Shown here: one piece after another, positions 33,171 through 44,110 of the stretch
How the letters are laid out: each line of letters opens with the position of its first letter
Position numbering within the stretch: position 1 is the stretch's first letter
Origin: Gnetum montanum
Lineage: Eukaryota; Streptophyta; Gnetopsida; Gnetales; Gnetaceae
Assembly (NCBI GenBank): GCA_015680685.1
Contig: MNCI01004881.1
Coordinates: 569,976-633,975 of the forward strand
Length of the DNA stretch: 64,000 nucleotides
Direction of reading: 5' to 3'
Translations under genes and position numbers: made by a program
Notes under the pieces: generated by a model
The model's database searches: none
What the model saw: only the letters and a program-made list of their open reading frames with translations
What the model was told of the DNA's origin: nothing

Positions 33171-33569
33171 GTGTGACCCACCTTAGAAATTTTCACATTT
33201 GCTCACAAATGCCAAGGGAGTTTTTCAAATTTTCAAAGCCTAGAACCTTCTAGAGCCCATAACTTCTTAATTGTTCATTTAAATCACTCTGTTCTTTGAC
33301 AAATATGTCATTTTTGACAGAAAATTTTTCACCATTTTTTCTAACTCTATCAAAGGTTTAACTAAGAAATCAACATTTAAACATAAAATTACAAAAGTTA
33401 AACCCTTCCAATGAGCTCCGATAACACTTATAATGAAAATAAATTAATAAAATATTAATCTGCCATGGTCCAACCTTAGCCAAGTGTAACTAATTGATGA
33501 GATAAGGTACTTAAAACATTTAAAATTACATGTTATATCTACTAATCCATGGATGTGTTGTGATTGCAA

Positions 33570-33980
33570 ATGGCACTGAAAGGAAAGCATATGTAGGAAG
33601 AAAGATTGTCTCAATAAAGGAAGAAGTAGCCAAAAATGGAAAAAGAACAAGAACAAGCCTAGAAAGAACCACTTGCAACCCATGCCATGGGTCTTCTTAA
33701 GGAAGAGGCTAAGATGGAATCTATTTGTCAAATTCTAGAACTAGCAGTAGCAACCAAACATTTCCACTTGGATGAGGCACTAGCTTAGTAAGCAAACCTT
33801 GAGGTGACCTTAATGGAAGCTTGCCTAAATCAAATTAGATCAAGGAAGGTCGAAAAAAATGGTTCTCTAGGAGTTAAACTTTGACCCTTTCCTAGAGTAA
33901 GCACCTAAAGAAGTGCAAAACCAATTGAAGACCTCTCCCATGTGGCCAATTTTCACTTCCACTAGGGAGTGGTATGTAAA
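33570..33980 (+). pseudogene. A5 ORF3, N-terminal part
   Basis: Begins ATGGCACTGAAAGG as in A4 (ATGGCACTAAAATAG). It continues through a charged segment to MWPIFTSTREWYV, the counterpart of MWPVITSSGEWYM in A4, and is cut there by family B. Several stops interrupt it. The domain that would follow (LPFPCLIRKLC in A4) is missing from both sides of the B insertion. Confidence 0.65.
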
Positions 33981-34700
33981 GCCAAAAAAAATTTGGTGCT
34001 GGATACCTTTAAAATTTATTTTTCTTTATTTTATTATAGAGATTGTCACCTTGTTTGTGACTGACCCACAAGTTGTATCCATGGAGGAATGGTTAAAAAG
34101 TCAAATAAATCATCAAGATAATAAATAATTAAAATTGAATCCAATTAAATTCTACACTTATGCCTGTTACTCATAAGTATAATCATAAATTTTCACCCTA
34201 ACTTCTAACATTAAGTTCAAGAATAAAAATTAATAATTAAATCAAACTGAAATTATAAATAATAATTGAAGATCATAAGGGAGACTTGCTTAAATTACAA
34301 TTTTTCCTTGTTGGTTTCACAATATAACAATTTTGATTATCAGACAATAGACTCCAAAAAATGTCGTAAAGCTCAACAGATCTTCAAAAATAACCACAAG
34401 AATAATTAATTCCAATTTGATGTGGAATTCATTGGTATCAAATCCTTCTCTCCTGTTTGGTAAATGAATTTTTTTTCAATGTGTATGCACAATGGATGTA
34501 CCCTTCAATACAAAGTTGAGGTCATATTTATACTACAACAAGGTTAAAAATAATTATTTTAATAATATATGGGTATTGAAAAACCCAATTCCGATCCACT
34601 ATAATCGATACCATTGCTAAGTTTGGATTTTTTAATGTTTTAAATTAATATAGATTCTCATGAAAAGTAGCAAAAAAGGCGTATGTGATGCTCTACTCCA

Positions 34701-34772
34701 CATGTTCACCATCTATGTTGGTGTCATTGATTAGACCATGTTCACCATCTATGTTGGTGTCATTGATTAGAC
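34701..34772 (-). repeat. 36-bp tandem duplication in left family B LTR
   Basis: Two exact adjacent copies (34701-34736 and 34737-34772). The other LTR has a single copy (about 44838), so this is a private late change. Confidence 0.85.
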
Positions 34773-34857
34773 CATTGTTACAAATGTGCCACTGGAGAAA
34801 ATCCACAGTGCCAATTAAAGAGGGCTGCTCATCATGTTCACATCCTTGCCACCCTAT

Positions 34858-36105
34858 GCCCTTCACATCTACCAACTTAAGCAACGTGTCAAGTTTGAAC
34901 ACCTAGGAATCTCCCCTTGTTGTCCCGACAAAGAAAGATAGAAAAAAAAACACACAACAAACAAAACCTATTGTACCAGAATAATCCAGGGGCATTTTAC
35001 ACTTCATAGATGATGATTCTGGTCTAGTAGAGAAATCCCTTTTTCAAACAAAAGAAAACTTATGGTCTATTCGAAAAACCAATCAACAAACACAAGAAAA
35101 CGTAGCAAAGCAAAAAACCAGAATCTTGAAAACCCCCACCTACCTAAAACCTCATCATCATCATCCCAGTGGAGCAATGTGGAGCAATGTGGAGCAATGA
35201 TGATGATGATTCTTGGGAGGCTTGACGTAGAAGAGATGGTCTATCATGAGAACCAAAAACTCCAAAATTTCCTGTAGCGCATTGTTGAGATCCATGTTTG
35301 TAGGTAGACAGAGCTCGTGAGCCTGGAATCCCGGTGACGACAATGGATGTAAAGTGGCATGCCACTACAAAAGTAGCTTGAAATCCATCTTTCTAAAAAC
35401 CAAATCCTCATTATCATTTTCTTCATCACCATCATCATCATTTGCAATAGCAGCATCTTCCACAACAGCCTTGACCTTGAACAAACTCCATCCTTAGCCC
35501 ATTTTCAAAACTGCCTTTAATAACTTTAAAAATGATCTACTAGATCTCAATTCTTCACATGTCGCTTCTAATGTCTGTAGATACTTCTTTATGTAGGCAA
35601 ACTCTTCCTCAAAATTTACTTTATAAATCATTGCATCAACTTGTTTGAAAGCAAATAGAATTTCTAACAAAGCCTTTAGAAAATTCTCAGAGACACAAAT
35701 TTTGGAAATATCACCATTATATTCCTTCAATCTTAATTCTTAGTCCCTTGATGGTGCCATTTTTGATAAAGTCTCTAAAAAGCTCAATGTTGATGCTATC
35801 ATAAGTGCCATCCACTAATGCCTCACATAATTCCTCCTTGGTCACATTCAAAGCCCTCAATAGAATAGTAATATTCAGGGACCTCTTGGGATCCAGAAGC
35901 CTCTGATTCAAGGAAGCCAGACTATTTGCAGTAGATCACTTTTCTAGATCGATCTTAGCAGGTTGAGGGGTATTGTAAATAAAAAGTGTTTCAATCATTT
36001 CCTCATTCAACTGGAATAAGCTCTATTTAAGCTGATCCCAGACCATGGCTTTCTCTGGACTAGTGCACAGACTTTGTCCTAGTGTAGAGGTTTCAGTTTT
36101 GGCTT
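34858..36105 (-). pseudogene. Captured plant formin FH2-domain fragment (left LTR copy)
   Basis: Minus-strand pieces in formin order: a degraded HWDKV start, [19 protein letters not shown] (about 36020), SLNQRLLDPKRS, ILLRALNVTKEELCEAL, ENFLKALLEI and FAFKQVDAM, then TCEELRSSRSFLKLL and LKMG (35520). A gap of about 500 bp follows, then VGTTRGD and [14 protein letters not shown] (34858). These match the FH2 domain of plant formins, which nucleate and elongate actin. The gap coincides with an expected exon junction and looks like a retained intron. A transcript would be sense to the element. Not functional: stops and frameshifts. Confidence 0.8.
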
Positions 36106-36352
36106 CAACATCTGGTTACCATGGCATGTAATGAGAATAAGGATTTACATGACTGAAACTGCACCTTGAATGCCAAATGTAGGGTTGTGCTTCTCTGTGC
36201 TTGGCCAGCGTTTCCTAGTTGTTCATGGCCAACACTGTGACGCCCTTCTTGGCATTGATATCATCCATGAAGGAGGATCTCGAATGCTGTGAAGTCTAAA
36301 TGTAGCTGCAGAATGTTGTTGATAATTTAATATTTCATGTTGTAGTGCAGTG

Positions 36353-36680
36353 AGCCAAAGGACACCAACTATGCCTTAATAATATATAATATTTATATAA
36401 TTTATATATATATAATTTAAATTATGATAATTTNNNNNNNNNNNNNNNNNNNNNNNNNNNNNNNNNNNNNNNNNNNNNNNNNNNNNNNNNNNNNNNNGCC
36501 TTTAACAAAATACTTATTAAAAACTGAACCAAATTTTGGGGTACAACACAGCCCCCGAGTAGCCTATGGTTAGTGCCTAGTCATAAAGGTGAAATTAAAT
36601 TAAATTAATGAACTATAAAAAAAATTGATAGTCGTGCTATTGTAAACAAAATTATGCTACTTATTATTTCAAGATATTCT
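36353..36680. other. Extra segment in left LTR, containing an assembly gap
   Basis: Homology between the two family B LTRs breaks at 'catgttgtagtg' (36352) and resumes at 'ttaacacaaaaatt' (about 36690). In the other LTR the two points are about 20 bp apart. The interposed DNA includes an A+T-rich tract, 64 unknown bases and 'gggtacaacacagcccccgag'. It could be a small insertion or a misassembly at the gap; I do not recognise it. Confidence 0.5.
36434..36497. other. Assembly gap (64 N)
   Basis: Sixty-four undetermined bases next to an AT-repeat tract. A single further N lies at 36951 inside a C-rich stretch. Both fall in hard-to-sequence DNA. Confidence 0.95.
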
Positions 36681-36872
36681 TTTATCTTAACACAAAAATT
36701 AAACTTATCCATTAAGCAAAGGTTTATTTACTAATTATTTATGATTTAAGGAACCCTAAACCCTAAACCTCTCCTATGATATAAGGATCCGAGATGCATT
36801 ACTTACATCTAACTCATTCCCTAACTTGTTCTTGGTTTAGCTTCCAATTTGGTTATACCCTACTATCATATC

Positions 36873-38222
36873 TTTTATTACTTGGTTATCTGTAACCCCC
36901 TCTCCCCCCCGTGATGCCCACCTCGTGCAACCCCACCCCACCCCCCCGCCNATACTTTGGTTAATTAGGAAAGAAAAATTATTAAAAAGAGATATGGTCA
37001 AAGGATATACCAAAAACAAGAATTGCCTTGGGTTTTATATATCTAGACTAAGAAGGAACCAAAGGCAATGGGTGAACAAGTGTTAATATCCATCATTGGC
37101 TACCATAGTAGGGATCTCGATCATTGATGCCTATGGAAAACATGATGGAAAACACAAAGAAACCCCATGCACAGAAGTACCACTAGTCAAAGGGATGATC
37201 ATGTAAGAGAAAAGAGGAAGATAACTCAACAAAAATGAAAAAGAGGAATATCAAAAGTTAAAAATGAGGTAAAAACAAAGAAAACAATAATATAAGAAGT
37301 ACAAAACAAAAACAAAGAAAAATAATAGTCTAAAAAGGATAAAGTAACATAAGCAAAATAACTAAATAACAAAGTAAAAGGAATTATTAGAAGTGAAGAT
37401 GTCTATTAAGATACCAACTGTCCATGAGTGACTCCTTCGCTACTAGTGTTATACCCTAGTTCTAAGGTAGTGGCATCGAGGTAGATTGGTAGTTGGTGCC
37501 TAACTCATAAACACTCTGCTTATAGAAGGGGGTTCTTGTGGGATGCTTGAAATTGTGAGCTTGGAGCATCACCCCAACTGTAAGGTTCTTATGGGAGTAG
37601 GGCCCAACTTATAATTGAAGGTTCTTGTGGGGTCATTTTTTTTCCTTTTTTCTTAATTTTTATTTCTTGCATTTTATCTTGTCTATTTGCAATCATTTTT
37701 CTTTTTCATCATTTTCTTCTTCTTCTTCTTTTTTTGCAAGAAATTCAATATCTGACTAACTTCAATTATGAGGTTCTTATTGGGGCCAATTTCATTTTGT
37801 AAGGGTTGCTCACATGGCTTAATATAGATAGATGTCTTTTACTACCAAAGAAACTAGGTCCAATTTAACACACCCTTCCCACCTTAGTGACTCATCCAAG
37901 TAAGCATGTAATACAAACCAAACACCAATAAGCATTACCCTAAACTAAGCTATGTAGCTACCTTGACTTATGAACAATGTACTTAAAGAATACTATTTTA
38001 AAATAATAAATTTTATTATGTATAAGACACTTGTTAGTCTAAGGCTCACCCTTAGTTGGATTTTGGGATTAAACCTACCTATTTCAAGGTAGGAGGAGTT
38101 GTCCTTCTCCCTTGCATTCCAGACATTATGCTACTGAATTCTTTATAGTCCCAACTCACAATAGAATGTCCTATTACCCTCTACATTTTTCAAGGTAAAA
38201 GTTGTAAACTAAAATTAGTTCT
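36873..38222 (-). other. B1 polypurine tract and 3' noncoding region
   Basis: The plus strand has C-runs at 36896-36950, G-rich on the element strand, at the position of the B2 PPT (46786-46803). To the right are tracts such as A/C-rich runs (37220-37400) and a T/C-rich stretch (37630-37740) that match B2 46960-47640. No env-like ORF is present, unlike classical Athila. Confidence 0.65.
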
Positions 38223-39446
38223 TTATTTGATGACGAAAGAGTTTGGTTTAGGGGTATATTTAAAATCTAAGACTTCTAATGGATGGTTTTCATGTAATTC
38301 ATCTATAGTGGGATAAGTTGGATCACTTAGCTCTATTAATGCATCTTCTGTAAGTTCCTCAGTTTGGTGTTGATTATATAACTTAAGTCTTTGACTATTA
38401 ACTAGGAACATTGTTGAGGAATCATTAATAGGTGATATAAGGACACTTCCATTATCATGGGGTTGAATAACTAAATAAGGACCTTCCCACCTAGTTTTTA
38501 GTTTCCCTAGAAATTTATGTAGTATCATATTGTAAAGTAAAACTTTATCACCTATGGAGAATTTTTTTTTAACGATACTTTTATCGTGTAATGTTTTTAT
38601 TTGTCTTTTTACAATTCCTTTGTTTAGAGCATGTAGCCTCATTTTGTCAAGTTAATGAAGTTGATTAATTCTAGAGGCTTGGGTCATGTCTTCATCAAAA
38701 TTACGTTGTTGGGCTAATCGTAAGATTGATATTTCAGTTTGACTGGTAATAGACATAACTTACCATAAAGTAATTGATAAGGTGAATATCCTAAAATTTG
38801 TTTATAAGTAATTCTATAAGCCCAAAGTGCATCTTGTAGTCTTTTAGATCAAAATCCTTCCCTTTGTTACATATAGTTTTTTTAATGTATTTAAGATAAT
38901 TCTATTAGCATTCTCTACTTGGCCATTTGTTTGTGGATGATAGGCAGTAGCTATCTTATGTTGGATACCACAAGACTTAAGGAATTTTTCCATGATTTTA
39001 TTGACAAAGTGGGTTCCTTGATCACTAATGATTGCCCATGGAGTTCCAAAGCATGTTCAAATATTTTTCCTAAGGAACGCTACAAATACCTTTACATCAT
39101 TTGTTGAGGTGGCTTTTGCTTCTATCCATTTGGTAACATAGTCAATACAGACCAAAATGTATTGACATCCATTAGATGGTGGAAATGGTCCTAAAAAATC
39201 TATACCCCACACATCAAATAGTTCTGTTATTAAAATGGGTTTTGAAGGCATTTCATGTCTTTTTGTTATGGCTCCCATTCGTTGACATTTATCACACTCT
39301 TGCACATACCTATGTGCATCTTTAAGAACGGAGGGCCAATAAAATTCACCTTGAAGCATTTTGATAGCATTACGTTTGCTATCAAAATGGCCTCCAGATA
39401 AATCCTCATGGCACATAAATTTCTTATTGTTCATTTTCAGCCACAC
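38223..39446 (-). pseudogene. B1 integrase
   Basis: Minus strand: zinc-binding part with GGHFDSKRNAIKMLQ, FYWPSVLKDAHRYV and ECDKCQRMG. The core has FDVWGIDFLGPF (Asp) and YILVCIDYVTKWIEAKAT, then after a frameshift near 39060 IISDQGTHFVNK-like DNA (Asp) and NGQVENANRII-like DNA (Glu). The C-terminal module is open at 38642-38223 with KVLLYNM and KTRWEGPYLVI. The WGIDFxGPFP signature and the C-terminal module are those of Athila. Confidence 0.85.
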
Positions 39447-39546
39447 ATCTTCTTGCTATGTTATCTTTACATATTCTATAGAGGTATGAACTACTCCAAA
39501 TGTATCTAGATATGCTATGTCAGAAAGATTTTTTTTCTTCCTTAGT

Positions 39547-41156
39547 CTAATTGGTAGGAATTTTCATAGTAGCAACATAGTTGGCTATATTAGCAAACCA
39601 AGGATCCTTCTTTGTAGAAAAAAGTTGTTCATTAGGAAATTCATCATGAAAAATTCCTTGTGTTCGGTGTTCATCAAGAGTTTCTAACCTGGAAAGATTA
39701 TCTACTACTACATTTTTTCTACCTCTTTTATCTAAAATAACTAGGTCAAATTTTTGGAGTAATAAGCACCATCTCATTATTCTTACATTTTCTATATTTT
39801 TTTTGGTAGCTAGAAATTTAATGGTTGAATGATTTGTATATACTCTAGTTTTATATCCAATTAAATAATGTCTAAATTTATCTAGAGCATATACAATGGC
39901 TAATAGTTCTTTTTTGTAGTTGTATAATTTACTTGGGCTTGGTCTAGACTTTTGGACACATAATAAATCACTTTTGGTTTATTATCAGTGTATTGTCCCA
40001 AAATTGCCCCCACTGATATGTCACTAACGACACACATTAAATCGAATGGATAATCCCAATTAGGTGCATTTAATACAGGGGCTGTGGTTACTCATTTTTT
40101 TAGTTCCAAAAATACCTCATGATAATCATTGGTCCAAAAAAATGAAACATACTTTTCTAAGAGCATATATAATGGTTTAGCAATTTTTGATAAGTCTTTG
40201 ATAAATCTTCTATAATATCTAGCATGTCCTAAAAAAGATTGAAGAGTCTTTAAATTGGTTGGAGCTAGAAGTGTAGATATGACTCTTATTTTCTCATCAT
40301 TCATTCTTATCCCTTCTTTAGAAATAACATGTCCTAATATTACACCACTTGTAACCATTAAGTGACTCTTTTCCCAACTTAGTTTTAAGTTTTTATCTAT
40401 ACATCTATCTAAGACATGTTCAAGATGTTATAAGGTTTCATCATAAGTATCCCCATTAACTGAAAAATCATCCATAAAGACTTCAACATAATCTTATAAT
40501 GTATCCAAAAATATTGAGATCATGGCTCTTTGAAAAGTGGCTAGTACATTACAAAGGAAAAAAGGCATTCGTCTATAAGCAAAAGTTCCATAAGGACATG
40601 TAAAGGTTGTTTCATGTTGGTCTTTAGGGGCAATAGCTAACTGATTGTAACCACTAAGTCCATCTAAAAAATAGTAGTATTCATGTCCTTCTAGTTTTTC
40701 TAGAATCTAATCTATGTATGGTAATGGAAAATGGTCTTTTTTTGTGTTTTGATTTAATCTTCTATCGTCTACACAAACTCTCCATTTTCCACCCTTTTTT
40801 GGGACTAGAGTAATGGGGCTTACCCATTCACTATTTGCTATTGGATAAATAATTTCTTCTTTCCAAGGTTTGAAAATTTCGTCCTTAACTATTTTTTTTA
40901 AGACTGGACTAATTCATCTTGGGGGAATTCTTACTGGTTTGACATTGTCTTCTAAATAGATATGATGTTGGCAAATGTTGGGTGAGATTCTTTGGTGAAG
41001 GTCGTCATAACTCCATGCAAATGCCTTAGATTTACTATGTGAGATTCCTAATAGTTTGTTTTCTTGCTCATTAATAAGTTGGAAATTTATTATTAAGGGC
41101 TTATTTTGATCTAGAAAAATAAACTTAAGTGTATTAGGTAATTCTTTAAGATCCAA
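39547..41156 (-). pseudogene. B1 reverse transcriptase and RNase H
   Basis: Order on the minus strand: an SPNICQHHIYLEDN segment, IANSEWVSP, GGKWRVCVDDRRLN, GHEYYYFLDGLSGYNQL, YRRMPF, VEVFMDDFSV (catalytic FMDD), GHVISKEGIRM, FLGHARYYRRFIKDL. RNase H follows, with LLAIVYALDKFRHYLIGY and TNHSTIKFLATKK, to the connection domain ending near 39547. Athila/Tat-like. Stops at several places. Confidence 0.85.
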
Positions 41157-41559
41157 GGAATCTTTATGTGTAGGTTGAATTATTTCTCCAATATTTCTTG
41201 ACCCTAAATTTAGAATTTGGTTAAGGAAATCTCATTGTTCCTTAGTTGAGGGGTCTAAAGGTCCTTCCTCAAAATTATTTAACACTAAGGTTTCCCTATC
41301 TTGTGCCATTGCTGAAGTGGGTAGAGTGTAGAGCATTTTTGCTTCCTTCAAGTCTATATTTAAACACTCTTCTTTTACTTTATCATATATATTTAGTATA
41401 AAAGTGAGATTTGCAAATGAGAGTTGAAGTTGGCTAGGTCTACAATTAATTACTGCATTACCTATTACTAACTAAGGTCTACCTAATTTCATAGGGAAAT
41501 AATCAGGATCTTTCACTTCTAGGACAACAAAATCAATTGGGTATTTTCCCTTTTCTACC

Positions 41560-42336
41560 TATATTATTAAGTCTTCTATGATTCCTATGGGTTTTACACT
41601 TGAACCATTAGCCAATGATATTGTCATGTTTTCTCTTCTTATATCCTGTATATCTAGTGATCTAGTCATTTGAAGAGGCATAATATTAATGCTAGCTTCC
41701 CACTCCTAAATCTAATAGGGAATTCCTAATTTCTTGTCCATTTATCTTGATTGGAATGTTAGGAACTCCTAAATCTTGGTATTTAGGAATTTCATGTCTT
41801 TGTATAAGTTGAGAAAGATTATCAACTAAATAAACTTATTTAGGAATTCTTTCTTTTCTTCTCCTAGTGCATAATTCCCTTAAGTATTTCGCATAGAGTG
41901 GTGTGCCTTTTATTGCTTGTTCTAAAGGAATATTTAAGTATTATTTCCTAAACATTTTTTCAAGATGGGCTTTGGTTGTGAAGTTTTCTTGTAATCATTT
42001 AGGGAAAGGAGGTAAAATTAGTTGTCTAGAGAGTAATGCTTGTTCTTTTTCCCTAGTTGTTTGATCTTTCTCATTAACTACTTGTGGTTCTATTTCCTCT
42101 TGTGTTTCTACCTCTTGGAATCTCACCTTCTTTTGGGGTTTAAGTTCAATTTTTTTTCCACTGCTTGTAGTAATGTAATGTAATTTCTCTCTTCCTTTTC
42201 TTTGAGGTGTAGGATTACATTCAGGTTGAGATGGTAATTTGTTTCTAGTTAAGTATTGAAATCTTCTCCTAGTTTCACTCATAAATTGTCTACTTTCTTC
42301 TATGAAGCAAGTGAGGCTTTGGGTGAGTTTATCCAA
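41560..42336 (-). pseudogene. B1 gag-pol linker and protease
   Basis: A charged linker (42336-41995, open) with QFMSETRRRFQYL and KKVRFQEVETQ is followed by PPFPK and YLRELC, then the protease with an active-site LLDLGASINIMP (D-L-G in place of D-T/S-G), ISLANGSSVKPIGI and KGKYPIDFVVLEV. In this copy the active-site segment is disturbed by a few extra bases near 41700. Confidence 0.75.
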
Positions 42337-42439
42337 GTGTTCATTAGTTGGATTCCTAAATGGCCTAATATTATTTTTGTGGGTAGAATGGTCATTGATG
42401 AAAGTTCATTATTATTTAGCTCTTAAATTGTTAAAAAAG

Positions 42440-43959
42440 CCTTAGCCGACTCTTACATTTCCTCTTGACAATAATACAAGGCTGGGCAGGTTGTTTGGTC
42501 ATGTTGGGGACTACCACAAATGTTTCATGCTTCACTTTGAATTCCATGAGCTTGTTTTTCAATCAATCATGTTAACTCATCAACTTTTCTATTTAATTAT
42601 TCTATTTGTTGAGTCATGTCTTGCATAATGTTGGGTTTCAGCCAATTTTTTCTTTGGTGTACTAATTAATCTATTATTCTCCAACCATCTTTTGGTGTCA
42701 CATTTTAAAATATTTCCCCCACATGCAAAGTCAACATTTTGCCTACAATAGGGTAGTAAACCTTCTACAAAGATTTATATTAATTAATGGGTTGGAAAGC
42801 CATGGTTTGGATTTTTTTAAACATAACCCTTTAAATCTATCAAAGGTGCTTTCATAGTTCTCATCCCCATGTTGCATAAAATTCATTAATTGCTTTCTTA
42901 ATGAGTATAGCCTATCATTACAAAAAAAATATTTGCAGGAAAGTGTTTTTAAAGTCATCCCAAGAACTAATTTTTGTTTGAAGGGTTTGTAGCCAAAAAT
43001 TAGCTTTCTTTTAGGGTTGATTTGAAAGAAATCATTTTAGTCTTATCCCCACCTTAAGATGCTAACATAGCTAATGTTGTTTCAAATTCTCTTATGTGAG
43101 TGACTTGATCTTCATCATTTGTCCCCTTAAAAATAGGTAATAAGTGAATATTTTTAACCTCTACATCTCTTCCTTGTGGGAAAACCAATGGGCCCTGAGG
43201 TATAATTGATGTTCTTTGATTTATAATTCTCCAAGGGTTTGTCCTGGGAATGGCTAATTAATTTAAACATTAGAACTCAAACTACTAAAAGAAAGAGGAA
43301 TTGGTCTTAAAGAAAATGGAGGAGGTATGATGTGAGGATGATCCCATAGTATAAGTTGAAGCTACTATTGGAGTTACTATAGGACTTGGTAATGAGGTTA
43401 CTATTGGTGGAGTTTGTATATTCAAAGTATTTATTGGTTGGGTGATACCTCGTATTGTGGTTACATAGGTTGACATTGGGGTAGTATTTAGATTTTGAGA
43501 TCCTACCCTTGTAGTCGAACTCATGGTTAATATTGGAATGTCAAATAGAAGGTTGACAGTTATGGAAAAATTAGATTGTATTTTCTTGTTGGGATTTTGT
43601 GTCTCCTGAGGAGAAGAATAACCAGATCTTGATCGTATTTGTTGTTCTTGGTTTGGGTTTTGATTAACTTTCATATCTTTATAAAGGCTAAGAGTGCTTC
43701 TAGATGGTTGAATTCGTGTAGGTTTTCTTGGTTGCTTTGTTGATTTCATTTAACATGAACACTCTTTGCTGGCATGTTCATGGGCTACCATTTCTAAGAA
43801 TTTACAAACTGATTTAATGGCTCCTACTACCATAGCTTTAATTGCAAATTTTTAAATAGTTTTAGCTGGTTGTACAATACGAGGAGCTGAATCCTCAAAT
43901 TTTTCTTTATTTTTATTTTTATTTTTCTTTAAGTAGGAAAAACAAGTAAAAGAAACCAT
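42440..43959 (-). pseudogene. B1 gag pseudogene with an N-terminal 69-codon segment
   Basis: From the minus-strand ATG at 43959 there is a 69-codon segment (MVSFTCFSYLKK..., VGAIKSVCKFLEMVAHEHA, ECSC) that ends in TAA and is followed at once, in the same frame, by an ATG at 43749. The main Gag follows (open to 43285), with a Pro/Thr/Ile-rich N-terminus. The core FEMHIREFETTLAMLA region, NFMQHGDENYESTFDRFKGL, FVEGLLPYCRQ and ACGGN come next, then a zinc knuckle ICGSPQHDQTTCP (about 42520-42480). These are the usual Athila-type Gag landmarks. Confidence 0.75.
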
Positions 43960-44088
43960 TTCTTAAATTACAAAAATAAAAGAAAAATAAAATAAAATGT
44001 ATAAATAAAATTCATGAATAAATAAAAATAAAATAAAATAAAATAAAATAAAGCTTACTAAACCCCTTGATGACTAACTCTGTTGACC

Positions 44089-44106
44089 TCCCTAGCAACA
44101 GTGCTA
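44089..44106 (-). other. Family B primer-binding site, tRNA-Asp type
   Basis: Plus strand TCCCTAGCAACAGTGCTA against the tRNA-Asp 3' end TCCCCGGCAACGGCGCCA: five differences, all transitions. Located four bases inside the LTR terminus TGATGAGC. Confidence 0.85.
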
Positions 44107-44110
44107 AATT

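Larger units (their letters stand above)
33981..36872 (-). repeat. Family B LTR, left (3') copy, with captured formin fragment
   Basis: Aligns with 44111-46769 over nearly its whole length. It is 2.9 kb because of an extra segment with an assembly gap (36353-36680), partly offset by a deletion of about 140 bp near 36750 relative to the other copy. The left end lacks the TGATGAGC terminus. The right edge, by comparison with the PPT side, is uncertain by about 20 bp. Confidence 0.8.

Noticed and set aside
36896-36951. A G-quadruplex regulatory element
   Set aside because: The G-runs on the minus strand are at the expected polypurine tract, contain an unresolved base and may be expanded by sequencing error. 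PPT is the simpler reading.
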